Assembly (NCBI GenBank): GCA_016892645.1
Contig: JAFEMX010000001.1
Coordinates: 372,001 to 436,000 of the forward strand
Reading direction: 5' to 3'
DNA length: 64,000 nucleotides
DNA from: Micrococcaceae bacterium RIT 802
GTDB lineage: Bacteria; Actinomycetota; Actinomycetes; Actinomycetales; Micrococcaceae
Position 1 is the stretch's first letter. Each line of letters opens with the position of its first letter. Positions 17,463 to 26,202 of this stretch are shown here, piece by piece. The notes under the pieces were generated by a model. It did not search any database and had not been told where the DNA came from. It was given only the letters and a program-made list of their open reading frames with translations. The position numbers were made by a program, and so were the translations under genes.

Positions 17463-19076
17463 TCAGCCCCAGCTGGGCATCCACAGGCGCAGCCGCCACG
17501 CCTCGTAGGGGATCGTCTGCCCGGTCCACACCGGCCAGAAGAACGCCGACACCAGCACCACCAGCGCCAGGAACGCGGTCACGCCGATCAGCCCGGCCCG
17601 CCGCCTCGCGACCGTTGCACCCACCCCGCCGACGGCCAGGGCCAGCACGAACGTCAGCGCCAGCACCATGAACGGCTCGAACGTGATCGTGTAGAAGAAG
17701 AACATGGTCCGCTGCGAGTACATGAACCACGGCCCGAACCCCGCGAGCATGCCGGCCAGGATGGCCCCGGCCCGCCAGTCGCGCCGGCCGGCCCACCAGA
17801 GGAGCACCACCAGCAGCGCCAGGGTCGCCGCCCACCACAGGATCGGGTTCGGCAGGTCGGTGACCACCGTGGCACACGAGCCCGTCGGACAGCCCGGGGC
17901 GCCGGCCTCGGTGCCGTCGTAGTAGAAGAGGACCGGGCGGCCGGCGAACAACCAGGTCCACGGGCCCGACTCCCAGGAATGCGGGGAGCTGAGCCCCTGG
18001 TGGAATTCGTAGGCGCTGCGGTGGTATTCCCACAACGAGCGCAGCGGTGCCGGCAGCCAGCCCACCCCCTCGCCCGGGTGCTCGGCGGCCCAGTTCCTGT
18101 CATAGCCGCCCGCGGTGGCGAACCATCCCCACCAGGTCGACAGGTAGGTGAGCACGGTCAGCGGGATGATGAGGAAGAACGCCGGGACGCCGTCGCGCAG
18201 GATGCCTGCGGTGAACCAGTGGCGCACGCCGACCACGCGCCTGGCCTGCAGGTCCCACAGCACCGAGAGCAGGCAGAACACCGCGACGAAGGAGAGCATC
18301 GACCACTTCACGCCCAGTCCGCCGCCAAGTGCCAGGGCGAACACCAGCCGCCACGGCCGCCAGGCCATCCAGGGTCCATGGTCCAGGAACCCCGGAGGCG
18401 GCATGCCGGTGGCAGGATCCACCGCCGCGGCGACCTTGCGCGCGAGCATCCGCCGGCCATGGGTGCGGTCCAACAGCAGCGCGTAGAAGGCGGCGACGAT
18501 GAAGAACATCTGGAAGATGTCCAGCAGGGAGGTCCGCGAGAGCACCAGCTGGTGCCCGTCCACCGCGCTCAGCCCGCCGGCCACCGCGCCGAGCGTGACC
18601 GAAGTGAACAACCGCTGGGCGATCAGCGTGACCAGCAGGACGGCCAGGGTGCCGACGACCGCCGCCGAGAACCGCCAGCCCAGCCCGTTGTCGGTGCCGA
18701 AGAGCAGCATCCCGACGGCGATCATCCACTTGCCCAGCGGCGGATGCACCACGTATTCGGCGCTGTCCAGCGGGGCCGGCTTGCCGTCGATGAACGCCTG
18801 GTTGGGATCGTCCGGCCACTCCATCGGGTGGCCGTGCGAGATCATCGTGTACGCGTCCTTGACGTAGTACGTCTCGTCGAACGTCAGCGCGTGCGGCGCA
18901 TCGAGGTTGACCAGGCGCATGGCACCGGCGATCACGGTGATCACCAGCGGGATGAGCCAGGCCAGGTACGACGCCGGTGCCGCCGCCACCTGCAACCTCG
19001 CCACGAGTGCCTCGTAGGTGAACGCCGAACGCGGGGTCTGGACCCAGCGGGGGCGGGACGTTGTCGGGGCGCTCAC
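17463..19076 (-). CDS. pmt: Dolichyl-phosphate-mannose-protein mannosyltransferase (GT39, Pmt)
   Basis: The product is 537 aa. Pmt transfers mannose from polyprenyl-phosphate-mannose to Ser/Thr of exported proteins at the outer face of the membrane. The first outside loop carries the acidic pair in TFDETYYVKDAYT (about 65-77) that defines the GT-C active site, and HPPLGKWMIA follows (about 110-119). Eleven or so hydrophobic helices are spread to the C-terminus, which ends in the conserved PYEAWRLRLWMP pattern. GTG at 19076 lies 6 nt from a TAGAGT -10 box, so the mRNA may be leaderless. It is divergent from rsmI as in M. tuberculosis (Rv1002c/Rv1003). Confidence 0.95.
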   Translation of the reverse strand: MSAPTTSRPRWVQTPRSAFTYEALVARLQVAAAPASYLAWLIPLVITVIAGAMRLVNLDAPHALTFDETYYVKDAYTMISHGHPMEWPDDPNQAFIDGKPAPLDSAEYVVHPPLGKWMIAVGMLLFGTDNGLGWRFSAAVVGTLAVLLVTLIAQRLFTSVTLGAVAGGLSAVDGHQLVLSRTSLLDIFQMFFIVAAFYALLLDRTHGRRMLARKVAAAVDPATGMPPPGFLDHGPWMAWRPWRLVFALALGGGLGVKWSMLSFVAVFCLLSVLWDLQARRVVGVRHWFTAGILRDGVPAFFLIIPLTVLTYLSTWWGWFATAGGYDRNWAAEHPGEGVGWLPAPLRSLWEYHRSAYEFHQGLSSPHSWESGPWTWLFAGRPVLFYYDGTEAGAPGCPTGSCATVVTDLPNPILWWAATLALLVVLLWWAGRRDWRAGAILAGMLAGFGPWFMYSQRTMFFFYTITFEPFMVLALTFVLALAVGGVGATVARRRAGLIGVTAFLALVVLVSAFFWPVWTGQTIPYEAWRLRLWMPSWG

Positions 19077-19082
19077 GCCACA

Positions 19083-19110
19083 ACTCTACCGGCGGGCGCG
19101 ACGGTAGGCT
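19083..19110. promoter_or_regulatory. compact bidirectional promoter for pmt and rsmI
   Basis: On the minus strand TAGAGT (19088-19083) lies 6 nt from the pmt GTG. On the plus strand TAGGCT (19105-19110) lies 6 nt from the rsmI GTG. The two boxes are 16 bp apart, so each sits where the other's -35 should be. Both transcripts would be leaderless and compete for RNA polymerase. Confidence 0.5.
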
Positions 19111-19116
19111 GGCGGG

Positions 19117-20010
19117 GTGAACAACGATCCCGCAAACCCCGTCCCCGACGCCCCCGAGACCGCAGCGCCGGGCGGATCCACGGGGCAGATCGTCCTGGCC
19201 GCCACGCCCATCGGCAACCTCGGAGACGCCACCCCACGGCTGGTGGAACTGATGACCAGCGCCGACATCGTCGCCGCCGAGGACACCCGCAGGTTCCACC
19301 ACCTCGCCCAGGCCCTGGGCCTGAAGATCCCGGGCCGCGTCGTGAGCTACCACGAGCACAACGAGGAGGCGAAGACCGCCGAACTGCTCGCCGAGGTCCG
19401 CTCCGGCAAGACAGTGCTGATGGTTTCCGACGCCGGCATGCCGGCCGTCTCCGACCCGGGGTTCCGGTTGGTGGAGGCCGCCGTCGCCGAGGACCTGGTC
19501 GTCACCGCGGCGCCGGGGCCCTCCGCCGTGCTGACCGCCCTGGCGCTCTCCGGCCTGCCGACCGACCGGTTCACCTTCGAGGGCTTCCTGCCGCGCAAAC
19601 CGGGGGAGCGGGCCTCCCGGTTGGCCGAGCTGGAGAAGGAACGGCGCACCATGGTCTTCTTCGAGGCGCCGCACCGCCTGGAACCCATGCTCCGGGCGCT
19701 CGCCGACGCGTTCGGGCAGGACCGCAAGGCCGCCGTCGCCCGCGAACTGACCAAACTGCACGAAGAGGTCCGCCGCGGCACCCTGCTCGAACTGCTCGCA
19801 TGGGCCGAGGGGCAGGTGCGCGGCGAGATCGCCGTCGTCGTCGGCGGTGCCGCGGAGGACGCCCCGGCCCGGGCCGTGGACCACGTGGCCTCCGTCCAGG
19901 AGCTCGAGCGCGGCGGGCTGCGGCTCAAGGACGCTGTCGCCGCCATCGCCGAACGCGAGCGCCTGCCCAAGCGCGAGCTCTACGCAGCTGTGCTGGAGGC
20001 CCGGCGCTAG
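19117..20010 (+). CDS. rsmI: 16S rRNA (cytidine-1402-2'-O)-methyltransferase
   Basis: RsmI methylates the ribose of C1402 in 16S rRNA using S-adenosylmethionine. The 297-aa protein is a tetrapyrrole-methylase fold. Motifs in order: VLAATPIGNLGDATPR (about 25-40), AAEDTRRFHHL (about 52-62), SYHEHNE (about 76-82), VSDAGMPAVSDPGFRLV (about 106-122) and FEGFLPRKPGER (about 152-163). The N-terminal 22 residues are extra and Pro-rich. The GTG start follows the -10 box of the shared promoter. A 7-bp GC hairpin lies at 20027-20044 just after the stop. Confidence 0.96.
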   Translation: MNNDPANPVPDAPETAAPGGSTGQIVLAATPIGNLGDATPRLVELMTSADIVAAEDTRRFHHLAQALGLKIPGRVVSYHEHNEEAKTAELLAEVRSGKTVLMVSDAGMPAVSDPGFRLVEAAVAEDLVVTAAPGPSAVLTALALSGLPTDRFTFEGFLPRKPGERASRLAELEKERRTMVFFEAPHRLEPMLRALADAFGQDRKAAVARELTKLHEEVRRGTLLELLAWAEGQVRGEIAVVVGGAAEDAPARAVDHVASVQELERGGLRLKDAVAAIAERERLPKRELYAAVLEARR

Positions 20011-20026
20011 GGACACCCGGACGTCG

Positions 20027-20044
20027 GCGGGCCGGCTGGCCCGC
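20027..20044 (+). terminator. possible hairpin terminator of rsmI
   Basis: GCGGGCC and GGCCCGC form a 7-bp stem with loop GGCT, 16 bp after the rsmI stop. No T-run follows, so the call is tentative. Confidence 0.35.
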
Positions 20045-20089
20045 AGCCCGGCAACTGGCGGAACCCTAGGAAACCGCGGGCCGGCGGCG

Positions 20090-20095
20090 TAACGT
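20090..20095 (+). promoter_or_regulatory. -10 box for leaderless start of DUF2231 gene
   Basis: TAACGT ends 6 nt before the ATG at 20102, and no Shine-Dalgarno is seen, so a leaderless transcript is likely. Confidence 0.4.
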
Positions 20096-20101
20096 GGGCA
20101 G

Positions 20102-20626
20102 ATGGAAGCACTGCTCGTTCCCCAGCGGATCACCCACGCGGTCGGCACCAGCCGGACCTCCGAACAGATCGCCGACGCCCAGGAGCTCGTGTACGGCCCG
20201 ATCCTGGACTGGGCCCGCAACAGCCCGTTCCACACCGGCATCCTCGGCCACTCCCTGCACCCGATGCTCACCGACGTCACCCTCGGCTGCTGGACCGGTG
20301 CGACCATCCTCGATGTGGCCGGCGGCCCCACGGCGCGGCGCAGCGCCCTGGTCCTGGTCGCCGCCGGGTTGGTCGCCGCCGTCCCGACGGCGCTCGCCGG
20401 CGCCGGGGACTGGGCGGGCATGACGGGCGCGGACCGCAGGATCGGGGCCGTCCACGCCCTGGGGACGGACCTCGCCATCTTCCTGTTCGCGGGCTCGCTC
20501 ATCGCCCGCGCCCGCGGCCGCCACCGCCTGGGGGTACGACTCGGGATCGCCGGCAACGCCGTCGCCGCCGGAGCCGGATTCCTCGGCGGGCACCTGGCGC
20601 TCAACCGCGGGACCGCCCGGCGTTAG
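20102..20626 (+). CDS. DUF2231-type small membrane protein
   Basis: The product is 174 aa. The core GILGHSLHPMLTDVTLGCW (about 46-64) matches the family's HPxxxD-type first helix with a conserved His. Four hydrophobic segments follow, at about 62-72, 80-100, 117-132 and 142-165, with DWAGMTGADRR between the second and third. The relation of the conserved His to heme or redox chemistry is a suggestion in the literature for the broader family, not shown here. No operon partner is evident; the SSADH gene that follows has its own promoter 127 bp away. Confidence 0.75.
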   Translation: MEALLVPQRITHAVGTSRTSEQIADAQELVYGPILDWARNSPFHTGILGHSLHPMLTDVTLGCWTGATILDVAGGPTARRSALVLVAAGLVAAVPTALAGAGDWAGMTGADRRIGAVHALGTDLAIFLFAGSLIARARGRHRLGVRLGIAGNAVAAGAGFLGGHLALNRGTARR

Positions 20627-20666
20627 CAACGTCCGGGCGGATGCACAACAACCCCCCGGCGTCATG

Positions 20667-20680
20667 ATGCAACCCTGCAT
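20667..20680. promoter_or_regulatory. small inverted repeat at the SSADH promoter
   Basis: ATGCA-ACCC-TGCAT (5-bp arms) ends at the first base of the candidate -35 box, and another ATGCA lies at 20641-20645. A repressor operator is possible; the arms are short. Confidence 0.3.
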
Positions 20681-20709
20681 TTACACTGGCTCGCCCGTCT
20701 CGCTAACGT
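20680..20709 (+). promoter_or_regulatory. candidate promoter of the SSADH gene
   Basis: TTTACA (20680-20685) and TAACGT (20704-20709) are 18 bp apart. A start near 20716 would give a 38-nt leader containing the GGGAGAG ribosome-binding site. Confidence 0.45.
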
Positions 20710-20753
20710 GACCAGTGATAGAACGCCATCCAGACATGTGGGAGAGACCAACG

Positions 20754-22235
20754 ATGACCATCACCCCCGAGCGCGAAGCGGAACTGCTCGCCTCAGTGCC
20801 CACCGGCCTGCTGATCAACGGCGAATGGCGCGATGCCTCGGACGGCGGCACCTTCGATGTGCACGACCCGGCCACCGGCAAGGTCCTGGCCACCCTGGCC
20901 TCCGCCACCAGCGAGGACGCCATGGCCGCCCTCGACGCTGCCGATGCCGCCCAGGCGTCCTGGGCCCGCACCGCGCCGCGTGAACGTGGCGAGATCCTGC
21001 GCCGCGCCTTCGACCTGATCCAGGCCCGTGCCGAGGACTTCGCCCTGCTGATGACCCTGGAGATGGGCAAGCCGTTGGCCGAATCGCGCGGCGAGGTCAC
21101 CTACGGTTCCGAGTTCCTGCGGTGGTTCTCCGAGGAGGCCGTGCGCGACTACGGCCGCTACCTCACCACCCCCGAGGGCAAGAACAAGATCCTGGTCCAG
21201 CGCAAGCCGGTCGGCCCCTGCCTGCTGATCACCCCCTGGAACTTCCCGCTGGCCATGGCCACCCGCAAGGTCGGCCCCGCGGTCGCCGCCGGCTGCACCA
21301 TGGTCCTCAAGCCCGCGAAGCTGACCCCGCTGACCAGCCAGCTCTTCGCCGCCACGATGATGGAGGCCGGCCTGCCCGCCGGCGTGCTCAACGTGACCTC
21401 CTCGAAGTCCGCCTCCGGCATCTCCGGGCCGATCATGCAGGACCCGCGCCTGCGCAAGGTCTCCTTCACCGGCTCCACCCCGGTGGGCAAGCAGCTGCTC
21501 AAGGACGCCGCCGACAACGTGCTGCGCACGTCCATGGAACTCGGCGGCAACGCCCCCTTCCTGGTCTTCGCCGACGCCGACCTGGACCAGGCCGTCGAGG
21601 GTGCCATGGCCGCGAAGATGCGCAACATGGGCGAGGCCTGCACCGCGGCCAACCGCTTCCTGGTCGAGAAGTCGGTCGCCGCCGACTTCACCGCCAAGTT
21701 CGCCCAGGCCATGGGGGCTCTGACCCTGGGCCGCGGCACCGAGGACTCCTCGAAGGTCGGCCCGCTGATCGACGGCGGGGCCCGCGACGACGTGCACTCG
21801 CTGGTCACCGCCGCCGTCGACGCCGGGGCCGAGGCAGTGACCGGCGGCAAGCCGGCCGAGGGCGAGGGCTACTTCTACCAGCCCACCGTGCTGGCCAACG
21901 TCCCCAACGACGCGGAGATCCTGCGCAGCGAGATCTTCGGCCCGGTCGCCCCGGTGACCACGTTCGAGACCGAGGAGCAGGCCATCGCCCTGGCCAATGC
22001 CAGCGAATACGGCCTGGCGTCCTACCTCTACACGGCCGACTACAACCGCATGTTCCGGGTCTCCGAGCAGCTGGAGTTCGGCATGGTCGGCTTCAACGCC
22101 GGCGTCATCTCCAACGCCGCGGCACCGTTCGGCGGCGTCAAGCAGTCCGGTCTGGGCCGCGAGGGCGGCTCCGAGGGCATTGCCGAGTACACCACCGCCC
22201 AGTACATCGGCATCGCCGACCCGTACGCGGTATAG
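20754..22235 (+). CDS. NAD(P)-dependent succinate-semialdehyde dehydrogenase
   Basis: The product is 493 aa and oxidises succinic semialdehyde to succinate, the last step of 4-aminobutyrate use. Aldehyde dehydrogenase motifs: TPWNFPLAM (about 163-171), FTGSTPVGKQLL (about 238-249), catalytic Glu in MELGGNAP (about 262) and catalytic Cys in MGEACTAANRF (about 294). ATG at 20754 follows GGGAGAG; the upstream in-frame ATG at 20715 has no site. No gabT or transporter gene is adjacent, so the physiological substrate rests on family resemblance. A 20-bp hairpin ends the gene. Confidence 0.88.
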   Translation: MTITPEREAELLASVPTGLLINGEWRDASDGGTFDVHDPATGKVLATLASATSEDAMAALDAADAAQASWARTAPRERGEILRRAFDLIQARAEDFALLMTLEMGKPLAESRGEVTYGSEFLRWFSEEAVRDYGRYLTTPEGKNKILVQRKPVGPCLLITPWNFPLAMATRKVGPAVAAGCTMVLKPAKLTPLTSQLFAATMMEAGLPAGVLNVTSSKSASGISGPIMQDPRLRKVSFTGSTPVGKQLLKDAADNVLRTSMELGGNAPFLVFADADLDQAVEGAMAAKMRNMGEACTAANRFLVEKSVAADFTAKFAQAMGALTLGRGTEDSSKVGPLIDGGARDDVHSLVTAAVDAGAEAVTGGKPAEGEGYFYQPTVLANVPNDAEILRSEIFGPVAPVTTFETEEQAIALANASEYGLASYLYTADYNRMFRVSEQLEFGMVGFNAGVISNAAAPFGGVKQSGLGREGGSEGIAEYTTAQYIGIADPYAV

Positions 22236-22271
22236 CCGCACCGGGGATTCCCCGGTTGCAGGACGGAGTAC

Positions 22272-22313
22272 GACGGCGGATGGCCGGGGCACCTGCCCCG
22301 GCCATCCGCCGTC
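22272..22313. terminator. 20-bp perfect hairpin between convergent genes
   Basis: The stem runs 22272-22291 with 22294-22313, all 20 pairs matched, with only two bases between the arms. It lies between the SSADH gene and the convergent transglutaminase gene and has no T-run. It should stop transcription from both sides. Confidence 0.75.
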
Positions 22314-22328
22314 AACGGGGCCGGGTGC

Positions 22329-24770
22329 TCAGCCGCGGAACAACGAGGCGGGCCAGGCCCGGGCCAGGAACTGCCGGCCGGGCGTCGCCGCATCGGAGAA
22401 CGCCTGCTCGATCTCGGCCAGCGCGGCCGCGAGCGCCACGTCCACCGGGAGCTCGCGGGTGGCCCGCTGCCGGTGGATCCCGGTGGCGGGCCCGCGGGGG
22501 ACGAGCTGGCGCTGGGGGCCGGTATCGCGGGAATACGTGGCGCGCTCGAACGCCTCGCGCACCCGGTCCAACGCCGGGGCGACATCGGGTAGGTGGGCCT
22601 TCAGCCGGGCGGTGTATCCGGCATCGGTTTCGCTGCGCCGTTGGGCCAGTCCGTAGTCCCGGCCCAAAGCCAGCAGCTCGGCCCAGGCGGCCCGGGGGCC
22701 GTCGTGCCACTCGTCGGGGTGGTGGATGCGCCGCAGCCGGCGGGCCTTCGCCCACCGGCGCAGCGCCAGTGGGCCGAAGAACCCGGCGAGCACCAGCACC
22801 AGCGCGATGGCGACCGGCGGGATCCCGCCGGCATCGCCGTCGTTCCCGGTGCCCTGCGACCCGGCGGCAGGCGGCGATGTGGGTGCGGCGCTCTCGGTGG
22901 TGGCCTCGGGACGCGTGGAGCGGTTCGGCTCGTCGTTGTCGCTCGGTGCCGCGGCGGGTCCGCCCACCGGGCTGTCGCTGGCGTAGGAGGGCGTCGTCCC
23001 GCGGCCCGGGGTGGGTTCGAAGGGCACCCAGCCCAGGCCCGGGAAATACAGTTCCGGCCAGGCATGGGCGCTGCGCGCGCTGAGCTCGTAGCCGGCCCAC
23101 TGCTTGCCGTCGCTGCCCAGCGCCGAGGCGCCGTTCGTCCGCCCCGGCGCGTAGCCGACGACGATGCGGCTGGGGATGCCCAGCGAGCGGGCCATCAGGG
23201 CCATGGCCGAGGAGAAGTGGGTGCAGTAGCCGCTCTTCTTCTGCAGGAACGCCTCCACGACGCCGATGCCGTTGCCGTCGTAGCCCTGTTGCAGCGGCGT
23301 CTGCTCCGAATACGTGTAGTCGGGGCTGCGCAGTTCGTCCTGCAGCGCCACCGCTTCCTCATAGGCCGTGGTGGCGCCGGCCTCGCGGGAGATCCGCCGG
23401 GCGGTGTCGGTGATGATGGCCGGCAGGTCCGCGGGGGTGTCCGAATAGGTGGGGGAGAGGTGCAGGGCCCCGGCCCGCGGGTCGGCGGCCAGGATGGCCG
23501 AGCTGGCCTCGAGGGCGGCCGCGTCGATGACCGGGGTCTCGGAGGTCACCGTGTAGTCCAGGTCCAGGCTCGATGAACGGGTGGAGGAGAACATCGTCTG
23601 CGTCTCGCGGTTGTAGCCCCACGCAGGGGGCAGGCCGGTCACCGAGGTGGCATCGCTGGGCATCGGCAGCCAGGGGCTCAGGTAGTTCCCGGTGACCAGC
23701 CGGGTATGCACCGTCGTCGTGTCCTCCGGGGTGCGGGACTGCGGGAGGATCTCGCCGGGCGGCGGGTCCAGGGCGGCGGTGCTCGTGTCCCGGGCGACGG
23801 TGATATCGCTCGGTTCCCACCGCTGGGCGCCCAGATCGGAGATGACGGCCGTGCGCAGGTACAGCGGTTCGGGGGAGTCCGTGTAGTAGGTGACGGTGGT
23901 CAGCCCCAGCCGGTCGCGCAGGTTCACGCCCAGGTTCAGCACCGGGTTGACGCCGCTGGGCTTGCCGAACAGGTAGAGCCGTTGGCCCTGCGGCATCAGG
24001 CCCTGGGTGAATCCGGGCACCGCGAGCGGGACCAGGAGCATCAGCACCACCGACCCGGCGGCGATGGCCGCCGCCTGGCGGGCGACGCCGGTGCGCACGG
24101 CCGCAGCGGGCGCGGTGGAGCGAAGGGCCATCCGGGCCGCGGCGAGCACCAGCAGGAAGCCAATCGCCGTCAGGGACACGTGCAGCAGCCCCGCACCGTC
24201 GGTCTTGACCACCGAGGAGGTGACCAGGAAGACTGACAACGGGATGGCGGCCAGTGCCGGCGCCCGCAACCCGATCACCACGATCTGCACCATCAGCCCG
24301 GTGAGCCCGGCGGCCAGGCAGGTGAAGAAGACGATCGGGTCCTCGGCCAGGACCGGCTGGGCCTGCGCGAGGATCGCCTCCTGTGCCTGCGGATAGAAGG
24401 CCAGCGCCCGGCGCAGCGTCGAGGCGGTGGGCACGACCCCGAGCAGCGCCGTCGACGGCAGGAACTGCAGCGTCAGCATCACGACCAGCCCGGCGGCGGA
24501 CGCGGCGAGCACCAGCGCGTAGGAGCGGCCCAGCACGCGCACGATCGTCCCGGCGGCCAGCGTCCCGGCCACGGTGACGGCGGCGTTCTCGAACCAGCGC
24601 CGGCCGTCGATGACGTCCCACAGGCCGCTGACCGGGGCCATGACGGCGAACAGCAGGGCGGCGAAGAGCAGCCATTCGCTGCCGCGGCGTCGACGTCGGC
24701 GCGGCGGCCGGGGCGGGGGAGCTGCCGGTGGCCGGTGCGGCGTCGCGGTGTCGGTGGCGGCGGTGCTCAT
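22329..24770 (-). CDS. DUF3488/transglutaminase-like/DUF4129 membrane protein
   Basis: The product is 813 aa. After a Pro/Arg-rich start, about seven membrane helices fill residues 30-240 (DUF3488 part). The outside region holds a transglutaminase-like domain: Cys in KKSGYCTHFSSAMALMARS (near 515), His in SARSAHAWPELYFPG (near 567), with an acidic residue two or three positions after. A further helix near 655-675 and a cytosolic DUF4129-like tail follow. ATG at 24770 overlaps the DUF58 stop by 4 bp. The MoxR-DUF58-transglutaminase trio is a recurrent bacterial operon of unproven role, perhaps protein or metal-complex assembly outside the membrane. Confidence 0.9.
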   Translation of the reverse strand: MSTAATDTATPHRPPAAPPPRPPRRRRRRGSEWLLFAALLFAVMAPVSGLWDVIDGRRWFENAAVTVAGTLAAGTIVRVLGRSYALVLAASAAGLVVMLTLQFLPSTALLGVVPTASTLRRALAFYPQAQEAILAQAQPVLAEDPIVFFTCLAAGLTGLMVQIVVIGLRAPALAAIPLSVFLVTSSVVKTDGAGLLHVSLTAIGFLLVLAAARMALRSTAPAAAVRTGVARQAAAIAAGSVVLMLLVPLAVPGFTQGLMPQGQRLYLFGKPSGVNPVLNLGVNLRDRLGLTTVTYYTDSPEPLYLRTAVISDLGAQRWEPSDITVARDTSTAALDPPPGEILPQSRTPEDTTTVHTRLVTGNYLSPWLPMPSDATSVTGLPPAWGYNRETQTMFSSTRSSSLDLDYTVTSETPVIDAAALEASSAILAADPRAGALHLSPTYSDTPADLPAIITDTARRISREAGATTAYEEAVALQDELRSPDYTYSEQTPLQQGYDGNGIGVVEAFLQKKSGYCTHFSSAMALMARSLGIPSRIVVGYAPGRTNGASALGSDGKQWAGYELSARSAHAWPELYFPGLGWVPFEPTPGRGTTPSYASDSPVGGPAAAPSDNDEPNRSTRPEATTESAAPTSPPAAGSQGTGNDGDAGGIPPVAIALVLVLAGFFGPLALRRWAKARRLRRIHHPDEWHDGPRAAWAELLALGRDYGLAQRRSETDAGYTARLKAHLPDVAPALDRVREAFERATYSRDTGPQRQLVPRGPATGIHRQRATRELPVDVALAAALAEIEQAFSDAATPGRQFLARAWPASLFRG

Positions 24771-26188
24771 GACCGGACCCGGGGCCCGGTGAGGCGTTCC
24801 TGGGCGGCCAGTTCGAGCCAGGTCTCGGCCAACGGCGTGCCGGGGTCCGTCGGCAGGGCCGTCCAGCCGGAGGTGCGGAAGACCCGGGTGGCCGCCACGG
24901 CGGCCGCGGGCCGGCTGGCCACCACGCAGGCGACGACGCTGCGGTGGGTGCCGATGCGGTGGACCCATGCCTCCGCCTGGTCCGCGTCGAGCGCGCCGGT
25001 GAAGAGCAGCAGCGGACCGCTGCCGGTGCCGAAGCCGGCGGCGGGAGCGGCGTCGTCGGCGGGGCCATCGTGCGCGGCGGCCGGTTTCAGGCCCACGGGG
25101 GCCATCATCAGCTGCAGGTCGACGGCGGCGTCCGGGCCGGCGAAGCGTCCCGCCCTGGCATTTTCAGGTCCCGTCCCGGCAGCGGCCAGCGGCAGGCCGG
25201 TCTCGTCGAGGACGTCCAGTTCGTACCCCTGTCCAGCCAGGTGGGCCCCGATGGACACCACGGCAGTGATGACCCAGTCGAAGCAGCCGGTGGTGGTCCC
25301 GGGCCGGCCCAGGAAGTTCGGGATCTGGGCCGGGGCATCGAAGCCGACGTAGCTGCCCTGGTAGGGGCCGGGCCGGGTGTCGACGGCGAACGTGGCCCGC
25401 GGGGTCCGCTGGAACTCCTCCTGCCGGACCATCAGGGTCTGGTGCCGGGCGGTGGCGGGCCAGTGCACCCGGCGCAACGAGTCGCCGTCGCGGTACTCGC
25501 GGGTCATCACGTCGTCGTTCTCGGGGGTGGCCTGGTGGTGTGCGGTGGCCGTCCCGCGGGTCCCGGTGCTGCCCAGCACGCCGGTGGACGGCAGGTGGAT
25601 GACCGGAGGGACCACGGTCAGCGGCGAGGCCCGGTCCACGGCGATGGGCCGCACGGCCAGCCCGAACGGGTCGGTCAGCCGGGCGCGCAGCGGCCCCACC
25701 GCATACACCCCGCGATGCGTGGGCCGCAGCCGGTACCGGTACTCCGTCGCGGAGCCATCCCCGCCGCGGGACCCCTCCGCGCGGTCCGGATCCGCGGGAT
25801 CGTCCGAGGCGAACGAGGGGGCGCTGCCGAAGTCGGCGGGCAGCTGCTCGTCCAGCACGGTCCCGGCGGGCAACGGGGAGGAATGGTGCAGGGCCAGCAC
25901 GACCTCGGTCGAGGACCCGGCGACCACCGGGTCGGGGGCGAAACCCCGTCGCACGTGCAGCCGGGTGCGCCCCAGCCCGACCGCCGCCGCCGAGAGCAGG
26001 GGCGCGGCCAGCAGGAAGATGGAGATGTTCACCAGTTCCCGCCGGCCCAGGAACCAGGCGAGCAGCAGGGCCGCCACGCCGGCGACCAGGAGCGCCCAGC
26101 CGCGCGCCGTCAGGAAGGCCAGCCGCAGGCGGTCCCGCAGCGGCGGCCGGGCATCGCCGTCGTGCCCTGTTCCCGGCACCGCGTCCAC
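24767..26188 (-). CDS. DUF58 domain membrane protein
   Basis: The product is 473 aa. Two hydrophobic helices near residues 22-42 and 45-65 anchor it. The DUF58 signature YRDGDSLRRVHWPATARHQ lies near 228-246, followed by LMVRQEE. A VWA-like fold is expected afterwards. GTG at 26188 was chosen because it lies 14 bp after the moxR stop with a GGGACGG-like site upstream, and the helices follow directly; longer openings would run through moxR. Partner of the upstream MoxR ATPase and the downstream transglutaminase. Confidence 0.85.
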   Translation of the reverse strand: MDAVPGTGHDGDARPPLRDRLRLAFLTARGWALLVAGVAALLLAWFLGRRELVNISIFLLAAPLLSAAAVGLGRTRLHVRRGFAPDPVVAGSSTEVVLALHHSSPLPAGTVLDEQLPADFGSAPSFASDDPADPDRAEGSRGGDGSATEYRYRLRPTHRGVYAVGPLRARLTDPFGLAVRPIAVDRASPLTVVPPVIHLPSTGVLGSTGTRGTATAHHQATPENDDVMTREYRDGDSLRRVHWPATARHQTLMVRQEEFQRTPRATFAVDTRPGPYQGSYVGFDAPAQIPNFLGRPGTTTGCFDWVITAVVSIGAHLAGQGYELDVLDETGLPLAAAGTGPENARAGRFAGPDAAVDLQLMMAPVGLKPAAAHDGPADDAAPAAGFGTGSGPLLLFTGALDADQAEAWVHRIGTHRSVVACVVASRPAAAVAATRVFRTSGWTALPTDPGTPLAETWLELAAQERLTGPRVRS

Positions 26189-26202
26189 GCCCCGCCGTCC
26201 CG

